From the NCBI GenBank assembly GCA_033807775.1, contig CM066327.1, forward strand, positions 90,294,295-90,358,294: a stretch of 64,000 bases of DNA, written 5' to 3'. The position numbers were made by a program, and so were the translations under genes. Every line of letters starts with the position of its first letter. Position 1 is the first letter of the stretch. This DNA is from Saussurea involucrata (taxonomy: Eukaryota > Streptophyta > Magnoliopsida > Asterales > Asteraceae). Shown here one piece after another: positions 44,435 through 56,410 of the stretch. The notes beneath the pieces are model-generated. The model searched no databases, had not been told where the DNA came from, and worked only from the letters and a program-made list of their open reading frames with translations.

Positions 44435-46737
44435 ATGACTACTAACACAAACACAAATTATATCGACAATGGTTCTCTTGCAAAACCCCCTAGATTCTCC
44501 AGAGATAATTTTAATCTATGGAAAAATAGGATGACTCTCTTCTTAGAAGGTGTAGACCCTACTATGCCTTATTATCTTGAAAACGGCCCATTTATTCCTG
44601 TAAGAATTGATGCCGCAGTACCTGCCGCTGAGAATAGACCTGCTATTCCAGAAAGGCTGGTACGCAAAGAAGTTCATACGTGGACTGACGAAGATAAGAA
44701 GAAAGTGGCTATCGACACAAAAGCCAGATCCATACTATCCATGGCTCTTCCTGACAAAGTCTACCATTCCGTCATGAACCTGAAATCCTCAAAAGCCATG
44801 TGGGACACAATATGTGTTCAGTATGAAGGTACTGCTGAAGTCCAGGACTCTCGAAAGATCAACCTGGTAAGACAGTATGAAAGTTTCATGTGTGGTAAGA
44901 ATGAGACTCTCTCTGAAGTTCACCAACGTTTTAATTGCTTAATAATAGATATGAAAACCGTTGGTAAGGAATATTCTAACTTTGAAGTACTGACAAAGTT
45001 TCTAGAATGTTTACCTGAAAGATGGGACAATTATTCTATGTGTCTCAAGCTGTCAAAAGATCTAAGATCAATGACCCTTGCTACCTTATATGGCACGATG
45101 CTGAATCATGAGCAATCAAGCCATCTTAAGAAGAATCTTATAAAAGATTCCCAAAGCACCCATGTTGCTTTAATCTCAGAGGAACCTTCTACTCAGCGTC
45201 CCTCAGTCACTATCACAGAGTTAGAGAGTAACTTTGAAAGAACAAACCTCTTTCAATAACTGATAAGCCAATATCATCAGCTACTGTTGATAAGGCTACT
45301 GCTACTTGTTTTAACTGCCAAAATATTGGACATTTTGCTAACGAGTGCAGGTCTAAGAAAGTATCGAGAAACTCAGCGCTTCCCAAGAAATCCTTTATTC
45401 CCAGGAATAAAGATGACAAATATTCTAAGCTGAAAGAAAAATATGCAAAGCTGAAAAGCTTCAAGAAGAAAGGCAAAGGCCTGATGGTTTACGATTGGGC
45501 TGCTTCTAAAGAAGAAGAATCATCCTCTGATTCTGAGGATGATGAAGCAAATCTTTGTCTTATGGCAAAGATTGAAGATGAGGAAGAAAGTTCAGACATT
45601 CCCTCTACTTCAACATCTGCAATTCAGGTATCACCTTCCTTCTTTACAAATATTGCAAATATTGATGAAGCTGATAGTCTCCGCAAAATCGATCTCTTAA
45701 CTAGAAGTTTATATGAAGCCATGAATGGCAAAACAATAGTTGAAAACCCAAACCTTGATCTCGCTGAACAGCTTAAAAATTGTCACCTTCAAATAGAAAA
45801 GCTTTCTAAAATTGAAGAAGATTTTAAAGATCAAGTGCATTTAAATCACCTAGTCAAAATCGAACGAGCAGAAGCTATCGCTGCTTTGAAAGCTGAAAAA
45901 GCTACTGTTGAAGGATGGTGTAACTCTTCAACAAAGATCACTGAGATAATTAAGTCTCAGATACCCCTGAGTGATAAACGCGGTCTTGGTTACAAATATG
46001 AAACTAAAGAACCAACCACTGATCGTTCCATGCTCTTATTTGGAACTTTCGTATCCTCAGTCGCTGATACTTCATCCTCTCAGTATTCCTCGTCTAGACC
46101 GACTATCCCTGAGGAAATCTCTACCTCAAAAGGTAAAGAAAAAATGGTTTATCCAAAACCTACCTCTGTCTTTAAAGATAGAGGTAAAGGAATTGCGTTG
46201 AACCAAAATCCTAAAAAGGGTACTTTAGTACCAAAGCTGAATGCTTCTAAAGCTTTAATGATTTATTCCTCTGGATCAAGGAATCAGATCTCTGGATCTA
46301 CTCAGCGTGGGTCTATTCAGCGATCTACTCCTAGACTCAGAGTGGATGTCCTTGGTAAGAAATATGAAGAACTAAATGTTCCTCCCATTTCTAAAGACAA
46401 AAGCTTATTTGGTGTTGGTCCTTCAAATTCAAAATCAAAATCAAAAGATCAACACTCAAATGGTCCTAGAACTACTTTTAGTTATAGGAAAAGTTATCAC
46501 TGTGGACTCACTGATTATGTTGCTAGTAAGTGCCCCATAGCCACCAAAGCTGATAAGATAGCTAAGGTGAAGATTGCCCCCAAGGCAAAGAAGACCACTG
46601 AGGTTAAGAAATTAACTAAAGTGAAGACTGACAATGCTGAATCTTTAAATGTTGCGAAGACTGCTGAACCTTCCATTCCAACTGCTTCCACTGACAAACG
46701 TGTACACATGGTTAAGTGGATACGCAAGAAAAACTAA
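44435..46737 (+). pseudogene. Copia I gag
   Basis: Frame 1 (44435-45259) holds the copia gag domain (FNLWKNRMTLFLEG, ARSILSMALPDKVY, WDTICVQYEG, KFLECLPERWDNY). A one-base frameshift near 45240 leads to the second frame. That frame carries a CCHC zinc knuckle (CFNCQNIGHFANEC, 45307-45348), a Lys-rich coil, an acidic stretch and a long late-gag region (45484-46737). A degenerate second knuckle reads YHCGLTDYVASKCP. A stop at 46735 falls just before protease. Confidence 0.9.
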
Positions 46738-49172
46738 TCTTCCTTTGTGATGCAGGTTCAGAAGGGTATCTGGTATCTCGATAGCGGATGCTCTAGACAC
46801 ATGACTGGAAAGAAAAGCCTGCTCGCAGAATACAAGGAAGAAAAGGGTCCCTCTGTGACTTTCGGTGGAAATGGAAAAGGACATACCTGAGGGTTTGGTG
46901 TACACTCAAATGGTACAACCATCTTCAGAAGAGTCGCATATGTTGAAGGGCTGAAGCATAATCTTCTAAGCATCAGTCAGCTTTGTGACAAGGATAACAA
47001 AGTAATCTTTACTAAGGAATCCTGCTTTGTCACTGACAAAAAGGAGAAGATAGCTCTCAGCGGTTATCGTTTGGAAAATGTTTATGTAATAAACATGGAC
47101 TCAACAACCACTGAGAACTCCTGTTTCTTCTCAAAAGCCTCATCTGATGTCAACTGGCTATGGCATAAGAGGCTCTCTCATCTGAATTTTAAGACACTGA
47201 ACACTCTTTCTTCAAAAGAGTTGGTTACTGGTCTACCTCAACACTCATACGCCAAAGAGTCTTTATGTTCAGCATGTGAAAAAGGGAAGCAGACCAAAGC
47301 AAGCTTTAAATCAAAGCAAGTTTCCTCAGTGTCATCTCCTCTACAACTACTCCATATGGATTTGTTTGGCCCTGTTAACAAACAATCCATCGCTGGAAAG
47401 AAATATACACTGGTCATAGTTGATGAGTTTTCTCGTTATACATGGGTTATGTTTCTCCGTTCCAAGAGTGACACCCCTGAAGAACTCATCACCTTTGCTC
47501 GGAAGATGGAAACCCTGAACAATTTGACCGTTCGCTCAATAAGGAGTGATCATGGGACTGAATTCAAAAACAGTTCTCTTGATTCCTTCTTTGAGAGTAA
47601 GGGTATTTCTCACAACTTTTCTTCAGTGAGAACACCACAACAAAATGGAGTCGCTGAAAGAAGAAATAGAACAATTATTGAAGTTGCACGTTCAATGCTC
47701 AGCGATTCTCACCTGCCTACTCAGTTTTGGGCAGAAGCTGTCAATACCGCATGTTTTACGCAAAACAGATCGCTGATAGTCAAAAGATTCAATAAAACAG
47801 CCTATGAACTTTTTCATGGGAGAAAGCCTTCAATCAGCTTTGTTCACATCTTTGGATGTCAGTGTTTCATACTGAACAACAGAGATGCCCTTGGAAAGTT
47901 TGATCCTAAGGCTGATGATGGAATCTTTCTTGGATACTCCTCAGTTTCCAAAGCCTCCAGAGTCTTCAATCGAAGAAGACAAACTGTTGAAGAAACAATT
48001 CACGTCACGTTTGACGAATCCCGCTCAGCGAACTCTAAATCGTCCGCTGATACTGAAGAATTGAATCAATGGATGTTTTCTCATCTTGGTGATTCAGAAG
48101 ATATTCCCACTCCTCGTGCTCACACAGTTGAAGATGATGGTCCTACTATCATTCCAAATATGCAGAATAGTGAAGCTGAAACATCATGGGTCTTAGCTGT
48201 TCCTATAAACACTATACCTGCTTCTGAAACGAATGTCTCAGACATTCCATCTACTTCTCAGCAATCAGTGAATATAATGTTAACTGCATCCATTCCTCTC
48301 TTGGCTGATACTCCAGACGTCGCTGAAGCCTCATCTTCAGCTCCTCCAGTTCAGGTTGAGTCAGCGTCTCACGCTCCGGCTCAGCGATGGACTATAAATC
48401 ACCCAATTGATCAAATTCTTGGTGATCCAAACGCTGGTATTCAGACTCGACGAAGTGCAGGTAATATTTGTTTATTTGTTAGCTTTGTTTCACTAACTGA
48501 ACCAAAGAAAGTAGATGATGCCCTCAAAGATCCAAACTGGGTCAGCGCCATGCAAGAAGAGCTGACTGAATTCGAAAGAAACAAAGTTTGGAAACTTGTT
48601 CGAAGACCAACTGATAAAACAGTGATAGGCACTAAATGGGTCTATCGAAACAAGTTGGATGAACATGGAACTGTAACCCGCAACAACGCTCGTCTTGTTG
48701 CTCAGGTATACAGACAAGAGGAAGGCATAGATTATGACGAAACATTTGCTCCAGTAGCAAGATTAGAATCTATTTGTCTATTCTTAGTTTACGCTGTACA
48801 CAAAGACTTCAAAGTATATCAGATGGATGTTAAGTCATCGTTTCTAAATGGAAAGCTGAATGAAGAAGTCTATGTGGAACAACCTCCAGGATTCTCAGAT
48901 CCTAAGCGTCCAGGTTATGTTTATAAACTGGATAAGGCACTTTATGGCTTAAAGCAAGCTCCACGTGCATGGTATGACACTCTTTCTACTTATCTCCATA
49001 TTGAAAAATTTGAGCGAGGTAAAATCGACAAAACTCTATTTTTCAGGAAAGTAAAAGGTCATATCATTCTTGTTCAAATATATGTTGATGATATTATATT
49101 TGGCTCTACTAACCCTGATCTTTGTACTCGTTTCGCTGATAGAATGAAAGATGAGTATAAGATGAGTATAAG
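46738..49172 (+). pseudogene. Copia I protease, integrase and RT
   Basis: Same frame as late gag, after the stop at 46735. Protease has an intact active site (WYLDSGCSRHMTG, near 46780) with a TGA at 46888 within it. The zinc region (WHKRLSHLNF, CSACEKGKQ) and integrase (HMDLFGPV, IRSDHGTEFK, QQNGVAERRNRT) follow, with D, D and E present. RT has RLVAQVYRQEEG, MDVKSSFLNG and QIYVDDIIFG. The frame ends at 49176 because an 11-bp tandem duplication (AGTATAAGATG) near 49155-49176 shifts it. Confidence 0.94.
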
Positions 49173-50039
49173 ATGAGCATGATGGGTGAACTAACATATT
49201 TCCTTGGTCTTCAGATAAAGCAAAATGAAAAAGGAACTTTCATTAATCAGGGAAAGTATGTTAAAGATATGCTGAAGAAATTCGACTTAACTGAAAGTTC
49301 AGCTATGAAAACCCCTATGGCACCACCGCTGACACTTGATAAGGATACTAAGGGTATTCCTGTTAATGTCACTTTGTACCGTGGGATGATCGGCTCACTT
49401 TTGTATCTTACAGCTAGCCGACCCGATATTATGTTTGCAATATGCTTGTGTGCACGATATCAAGATGAACCTAAGATATCTCATATGAAAGCTGTAAAGC
49501 GAATTTTTTGATATCTTAAGGGTACAGCGAATCTAGGTCTTTGTTATCCCAAAGACTCAGGATTCGATCTAATCGCCTATTCAGATAGTGATTTTGCAGG
49601 TTGTAGAATGGATAGGAAAAGCACCACAGGAGGATGTCAGCTCCTGGGTGGAAAGCTGGTAAGTTGGACAAGTAAAAAGCAAAACTCAGTGTCCACCTCT
49701 ACAGCTGAAGCTGAGTATGTAGCCGCTGGAAGCTGCTGTTCTCAGGTCTTGTGGATGAGAAATCAACTACTGGACTATGACCTTCAGCTCTAAAATATTC
49801 CAATCTATTGCGACAGCACAAGTGCCATCGCTATAGCAAATAATCCAGTGCTACACTCAAAGACAAAACACATCGAAATCAGGTATCATTTTATCAGAGA
49901 TCATGTGATGAATGGTGATATAAAACTTCACTTTATCCCAACTGATTATCAGTTAGCTGATCTGTTCACCAAACCTCTTGATGATACAAGATTCAACTTT
50001 CTCATCAGCGAGCTTGGAATGCTGAACTTTGAAGTGTAA
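49173..50039 (+). pseudogene. Copia I RT end and RNase H
   Basis: Continues after the 11-bp duplication with MSMMGELTYFLGLQ. RNase H carries AYSDSDFAG, DRKSTTGG, EAEYVAAGSCCSQ and ends GMLNFEV. Two stops interrupt it, at 49509-49511 and about 49791-49793. Confidence 0.9.
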
Positions 50040-50655
50040 AATCTTCAGCGGTTCACATTTTGATCAACGATACGATTATACAAACTTGTATAGCCCTCGG
50101 GATAAAATCAACTTGTATAACCTATTCTATCATCTTCTCTCTGAATAAACTTGATTCGCTGATATTAAGGTATGTTTTCTCTCTCTGACAATCGCATGTA
50201 AATGCAAGATTTCAAAAAAAAATTACATCGCTGAATATCTCTTCCTTATCAGCGATACTTTGAAATTTCTAAAAACCTTCACTAATATTTCTAAATTCAG
50301 TGCTTCATATTTTCAAAAGTATCCCTGAGTTTTTCAAAACCTCAGAGACAACCATGAATATGAAAGGACATTTGTGACGTCATTACAACGGATAAGCCCT
50401 GGCACGTTCTTCTTTCTGACACACGTTTGCACGTTTCGTTTACTCGCCAATCAAATGCAAACACGTGTCCGTGTCATGATGAAAATCTTTTCCCGCTCAA
50501 GATTTTCTCTTTCTAAAATCTCTCTATATAAACAAATTCTTCGTTTATATTTTCCTTTTACACGAACTTCTCCTCCAAGCAAAGAAAGAATTCACTGTTG
50601 CATTTTGCTCTCGATTTTTTCAAGAACAACTGTTCATCTTCTTCAAACATCAAAG
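50040..50655 (+). promoter_or_regulatory. Internal promoter and 5' UTR exon of copia I post-pol gene
   Basis: After pol come CGCTGA/TCAGCG motifs (50043, 50156, 50230, 50258), CCAAT near 50448, CACGTG at 50462-50467 and TATATAAA at 50525-50532. The same ordered elements are in the LTR of this element. About 120 bp of untranslated exon follows, ending CAAAG|GT at 50655. This strongly resembles an independent plant polymerase II promoter. Confidence 0.65.
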
Positions 50656-51053
50656 GTTAATATGTTCTTATTATTTACCAAATGCAAATAACTTGTTTCT
50701 GATCTTCTCCTTGTTTTAACAAGATCAAACAAAAGAACTTCTCAAAAATGAAATCATTTTCTTTCATGGTTTTATGAATACAACCATTTCATGGTTGTTC
50801 TTCAAGTTTAAAATGCAAAAATCTTAAACTTGTTTTTCATTCGTTTTTCCAGAATCCCAATCTTCAAAGGAAACTGGAAAACAAGATTTTTATTGGGTTT
50901 GAAATTTCGTTTTTCAAAAACAAGAAAAACCCTAATCTTCATTAAGACATTTTGTCTGAATGAAATGGACAAAATCCGAACCATCTTATTGGAAAATCTT
51001 TCCACATTAAGATTATTCTTATTTGTTAATATTTGGTTGAACTGATAATACAG
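50656..51053 (+). other. Predicted 5' UTR intron of copia I post-pol gene
   Basis: GT donor at 50656 (AAAG|GTTAAT) and AG acceptor at 51053 (AATACAG), followed by AAA and ATG at 51057. The body (398 nt) is T-rich, as plant introns are. The upstream ATG at 51033 is in the intron, so 51057 is the likelier start. Confidence 0.6.
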
Positions 51054-51056
51054 AAA

Positions 51057-53782
51057 ATGGCATCTTCTGACATTCCCAAGAACACCATCGCTGAAAACAC
51101 TGTTGCTGATGATACTGTTGAGGAAGTGGAAATCCTCAAGGCTCCTCAGGTCAAGTTCTCTCTTGACAAGTTGGGTTGGACTAAGGTAAACAACCTTTAT
51201 GCGCTTCTCGAGTTTCCTCCTCGAAATCAAGTCACACATCTAGATGATGCTGTGAAATTCCTCAAGAATTGCCGCATCTTCACAGCCCTGACCATAACCC
51301 CTCCCGCACATCAGCTTTTGTTATCACAATTCTGGTACTCTGCCAGACACTCTCAGTTACCATCAGCCAAAGACCCCTCCAAAACAATTGACTGCATCCT
51401 TTGCAATATCGAATATGGCACCATGAAGATCACCCCTGCCATCATTCGCAAAGCCCTCAGCCTTCCCATAGCAACCAAAGAAAAACCCTTCGTTCCCCTC
51501 CCTGACCCCAAGAAAAACTCAGACAGGGAAGCCATCATTGCATTCTTTGATGCAATGGGCTATGTATGGGAAACTGGAAGGGATATGAAGCACGAGAAGA
51601 AGCTGACCATTATAAAGAAATCGAAAATGCCCAGCGAGATGAATTTCATCTTCGCCCATGTGATCAGCTGCATGACTGCCAAGAGCGGCTCCTCTGACCA
51701 AGCCACTTAACCTTAGCAAGCAATGGGATATGCATTGCTGAAAGGTCTACACATAGACTGGGCATCGATCATCTATGATGACCTGATACTTAGAGTGGAC
51801 ACCGTCGCTGACAGACCTCCATGGGTTCCGTATCCTCAATTCATCAGCGCCATATTCCAAAAAGGCCTGAAGGACAGCTATCCTCAAGAGGGTGACCTGA
51901 AACTTTCTCACGTTGGTCCTAAGATACTCGAATTCAAACCAGTGGCGAATGAGGTACGTCTTTCTACCCTCTTAACTCTTCTAAATCCTTCTACTTCTTC
52001 TACTTCTGCAGCTCCTTCAGCGGACAAACCCACCGCTGATACCCCAGCTGCAACCTCCATTCCTCTTAAAAGGAAACATTCTGACACCCAACTTGGTTCC
52101 AAAAGAACTAAGAAACCCAGGAGCAACCCAAGCAATCTATTGATAAAGACTCCTCAGCTCCTCTTGTTGGGCTGAAGGAAAGTTCAGTGGTACGCTCTGC
52201 CACAGCTGAACAAGCCACCCACTCTATCCCGACTTCAGCGTCTCCAAACGCTGAGGTTACAAACTTGGAAACTACCCAACCTCCCTCAGTCTCTCAAAAG
52301 ACTGATGAAGTGATTCTCAGCGATTCCAACGCTGAACTCAGTAACCAACCTCCATTCATACCCTTCGCTTCTCCCTCCACTCATTTGGACACAACTCCAG
52401 TTATCACTGATGCACCTGTCATTCCTCTAGAAGCTAAAGGAACGACGGAAGTAGGACTTGCAGAGATGATCATACGTTCAGGTTCTCTCGCTGACGATAT
52501 GGAACATTTCTCAGCCCATCGAGATTTTGATGAATTCATCAATCCTCCTGCAGGTATACAACAACCCCTAAACACTGTTACTAAACCCCAAACTTCTAAG
52601 CTTTCCTCTGTTCACAAGTTTTTATATGTTAAAGGTCCTAATTTGGGAGACATCAACGTGTCTCTGAAGACAGTAGAGACAAAGCTGACAGGTCTCACGT
52701 CTACTCTTTCCGGCAACTCTTCAGCTGTAACTACCGCTGGAGAGAATCTTTTAAAGCTTACAACCGAAGTCGGAAAGAATGCCTCCAAAGCTGATGTGGA
52801 GAAGGTTGATAAATCACTCGGTGATTTTGCCAAAGTTCTAGCTGACATCTACACAGACTACCTCGACATCAAGAAATCAGTTGACACCATGTCCAACGAA
52901 GTCACAATGCTGAAGACATCGGTTGGCACACTCGAAGGTGATATGTCTGCTGTAAAGGCTGATGTCAGTTCAGTAAAAACTGATATGAGTTCTGTGAAGA
53001 CTGATGTCAACACAATGAAGAATGACATCTCTTCAATTCAGAACTTGTTGACGCAGATCCTGACCAACACAACCGCCCCTACACCTTCCCCTGCTCCTAC
53101 ACCTAAGCATTTTACTCCGGCAGATCGTGCTGAACTCGTCAAAATCAATCCTGGTATTTCTGCTCTTCAAACCAGATTATCAACGATTGAGACTTATGTC
53201 GGGGTCTCTGGCCAAGAAGACAGGAAGAAAACCACAGCTGCTGAATCATCTCATTCCTCCCCCAGTCATCATGAAAAAGAGGGGGAGAAGAGCGCTGAAG
53301 ACCCTTCCAAGAGCGCTGAAGACCTTTCCCATGATGAATCTATCAGGGGAGAGAAGACCGAAGACCTTACCTTCACTGAAGAGGGTGAGAAGACAATTGA
53401 AGCTGAAGCAGCCGCTGGACCTCAGGGAGATGAACACCCTGAGGGAACTGAGAAGCTCGCCTCTGTATCTGAGGGGGAGCAACTCGAAGAAGAAGCTGAA
53501 GAAACTGAGTCTGAAGTTGAAGATGAAGAAGCCATCGACTTGTCTGATGCTGAACCATCCTCTTCTCCAAAGAATGATGATGACGAAGATGACGATGATG
53601 ATGATTCTTTTATCGTCAAGCCTGCTCAGAGAACTAAAGCTCTTAAAGGGATTCTGATAAATGAACCTTCAGGGGAGCGGACAAGGACAAAGCCATCAGC
53701 ATCTGAAGCTGACAAAGGCAAACGAAAAGGTGTCGGTGAAGATGAAAATCTGACGATCTTGCTTAAAAAGCCGGTTTGTCAG
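51057..53782 (+). pseudogene. Copia I post-pol gene, N-terminal domain, coiled coil and acidic region
   Basis: From ATG 51057: a helical domain (FLKNCRIFTALTI, LLSQFWYSARHSQ, RKALSLP, FFDAMGYVWE, VISCMTAKSGSSDQAT) with the same order of phrases as G and H. In-frame stops follow at about 51708-51719, then MGYALLKGLHIDWASIIYDDL and a basic run (LKRKHSDTQLGSKRTKKPR). After a one-base frameshift near 52122 comes a heptad coiled coil (VSSVKTDMSSVKTDVNTMK, about 52930-53060) and a Glu/Asp-rich region with a run of Asp near 53580. It is probably nuclear or chromatin-facing rather than secreted, but that is inference. Confidence 0.8.
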
Positions 53783-53940
53783 GTACACTACCTCCTTACT
53801 CAACATCCCTCCTCTATACACTTTATCAGTTCTACACTCTACAAACCTCCATACACTATCCCATTCTTTCTCTCTTTGTTCTACCCAAATTCTTACTTGT
53901 AAGATCGCTGCGTTTCAGCTAGTCCTCTCCCCTGTTTAAG
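53783..53940 (+). other. Predicted coding intron of copia I post-pol gene
   Basis: Donor CAG|GTACAC at 53783. Acceptor TTTAAG at 53940 keeps the downstream frame open (DIAEVPTTA), while the alternative CAG at 53918 runs into a stop. The intron is T/C-rich and 158 nt long. Confidence 0.5.
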
Positions 53941-55177
53941 GATATCGCTGAAGTTCCTACAACTGCGACTTCAACAATAATCCCAGCCCTCAACGCTGAA
54001 GACATAATCCCAGTCTTGGATTTGATCTCTGAGACTGTCGAACCTGAAGAACAGACTCTCTCTCTCTCTCTCTCACAAAAACAGACCTTCCTTGGCTCCT
54101 CAAAAGCTAAGTGAAGAGGATCAACAAAAGAGAGATGCAATGATCAAGAGACTCGAAGATCAGCGAATCATTCTAAAGCGTGATCAACTTCCTACCGTTC
54201 CTCCAAAGTTCAGAATTTCCCAAAAGTAATACAAGGAACACCTCAGAGCTGAACGCCTAATCGCTGAAAGAAAGGAAGTTGAAGAAAAAGACAGAGAATA
54301 CGCCATCAAGCTTACTCAACGATCAATAAAAGACCCCAAGCTGAAAAGAGTTCCCATTGATGTTCAACGTCAGCTATGGGATGATGCTCAAGAGATCGTT
54401 AGAGAAAAGATTAAGGTCTCTGATACGACTTTGGAATGGGCTAAACAAATGCTGACCTATCGATCTAGACCATCCAAAATCATCAAAGTAAACATCAGAG
54501 GAAGACTGTACGCCGACGTTCCTGTTGTTGAAGTGGATGTCTACAGAGAAGACAAAACCAAGCAAACATTCTATGATGCTACCTTAGAAAAGTTTGGTCT
54601 CTCTGAATGGTTAGAAACGAAATTAGCCATTCAGGGATCGCACTCAAAGTTCAAAAGCCATGTCGAGAAGATCTTAAACAAACAGATCGACCTGCTTTCT
54701 TCTGCTGTGGATATTCCTCCTCTTCCTCCCCAACAAAGAAAAGTCTCTGCTAAGAAAAAGAAAGCCTCTGATTCAGGTCCTCCTATACGGAATGAAACAG
54801 GTATTGGTTTCTCTCGTGCTGAAGTTCTTGGCCCTGATGCTGATCTCTCAGCGCTTGACACCTCCCTACCACCTGGAGAAACTTTCATTCCTGACACAAT
54901 TGTAAGTGATCCATATGGTATATTCTTTCTAGACAACGATGGAAACCATCACTTTCAACGTATCTCTGAGCTCCACATCGCTCCCATCGAACAACTCAGA
55001 GATCTCTTATACTGGTGTGAAGTCAGACGCGACATCAAAGCTAGACACCTGAAGCCCTTGATTTTTGAAGAAGCTCTGAAGAAAAAGAATCAAGGAGCAG
55101 ATGTCCCTGATTGGATGATTGCCACATCAATGACCCTTGATGAACAACTCATTAAGGAAGAACCTTTTGACGGATAG
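53941..55177 (+). pseudogene. Copia I post-pol gene, C-terminal domain
   Basis: An acidic start is thrown out of frame at a (CT)n repeat near 54056-54073. It continues as EDQQKRDAMIKRLEDQ, a charged helical stretch with a TAA near 54227, and then a 248-residue open part (54431-55177). That part has IIKVNIRGRLY, DPYGIFFLDNDGNHHFQR and a C-terminus ending EEPFDG. The DPYGI phrase followed by a Gly and FxR matches H (DPYGIVYRDQSG...FLRF). Confidence 0.7.
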
Positions 55178-55445
55178 GATCTCCTTGTAATTCTTTCTAT
55201 CCTTATCTGTCTACATCTTTTGTACTTGTAATTTTATTCGATGTACTTGTAATTTTTCCACTTCCCTCTTTAATCTTTACAAAGTTTAAAGAAAAATTTC
55301 AGCGAATGTACTTTACTCCATCAGTACAGAAAAGATCCCAGAAAACAGTAAAAGGGACAAATATTTTATGAGTTCTTTTTATCCTTATGTTTTCATTATA
55401 TAGTAATTTTCTCTGTTGCTATGTCATAATCAAATAGGGGGAGAT
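55178..55445 (+). terminator. Copia I 3' untranslated region and polypurine tract
   Basis: Short non-coding stretch with repeated TTGTACTTGTAATTTT phrases, typical of plant 3' UTRs (near 55215 and 55240). It ends in the polypurine tract TAGGGGGAGAT (55435-55445) next to the LTR. Confidence 0.6.
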
Positions 55446-56410
55446 TGTTGATCCAAACCCTCAGTGATTTGATAATGACCCTCTCTTATATACTTAGTGA
55501 AAATTGTAATTAACAATATGTATCAGAGTTTCACTATCGCTGATAAGTAATAAGATCTTCCAGTACCGCTGATAGGAACTCTCGCTCTTTAGATTATACA
55601 TTCAGCGAAACTGTTCACCATAATACTCTGAGTCTGTTCAGTACTTATGGTGATCGCTGATAAGTTAGTTGTTTACTTATGATCTCTGAAGACAAGTTTC
55701 ACGTCAACATAGGTTCTACGCTGAAGTCGAAGATCAAGCTCAAGAACCAGCGACAAGTCTCCTAATGAACTGATGCGGATCAGCGAAGACTCAGATTTGT
55801 CCAATCAACGTGAAGTATCAAGTACAAGACTTCAGCTATCGCTGAACTCTATCACTCGCTGATGAAGAATGATAGATCGCTGAATCAACGAAAAGTTGAT
55901 CATGAAGTCCTCCGTACAAAGTACTTTTGTCTTAACCACCCTTGCACGACTCCGTACGATATGTCAGAAAAGAACCTCCTTATTGTCTGAATTCGTACAA
56001 CCACCCTGATACTACACTGTTCAAACATGCGGCTACTTAGGTTGTCAACAAAGGTCAATGACATGCAACCAATCAGCTGCTTCCACGTGTAAAGTGTATA
56101 CTGTCATGCATTAAATGCATGTAGTATATAAGAAAATGAACTCACTTCATTTTGAAGTAACTTTCTAACTCTGGACAAGTTCATCCTTCTTATCTTAAGA
56201 TAGGTTATTATTAGTAATTTCCTTCTCCTTCTTAGTGCAAGAAACTTAGTGTTCCAACTTGTTTAGATTTAGGATTTATCCTTAATCTTGTTTCCGCAAC
56301 AAGCTGTAAATTGTTAATGATTTATCAATAAACAATTTAGAAAAGTAAAATCTGGGTGTTTGTATTCAACCCCCCCTTCTACAAACTTGTATAGCCCTTC
56401 GGGACCAACA
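55446..56410 (+). repeat. 3' LTR of copia I
   Basis: 965 bp. Compared with the 5' copy it has a 13-bp extra stretch (ATTAAATGCATG region, near 56110-56122) just before TATATAAG (56125-56132). Some substitutions create or remove CGCTGA motifs. Confidence 0.93.

Larger units (their letters stand above)
43399..56410 (+). mobile_element. Copia I: full-length Sirevirus-like element
   Basis: 13.0 kb with LTRs of 953 bp (43399-44351) and 965 bp (55446-56410), both TGTTGATCC...GACCAACA, differing at about 20 positions plus indels. Flanks TTAAG (43394-43398) and TTCAG (56411-56415) look like a target duplication with one mutation. It sits in the H pol linker between integrase and RT. It has primer site, gag, pol, internal promoter, spliced post-pol gene and polypurine tract, but several stops and frameshifts. 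Confidence 0.95.

Noticed and set aside
51954..52011. Extra 58-nt intron in the copia I post-pol gene (GTACGT...CTGCAG)
   Set aside because: Splice sites look good, but removal leads to a stop, while the unspliced frame reads a sensible basic stretch. The frame loss near 52122 is better explained by a one-base deletion.
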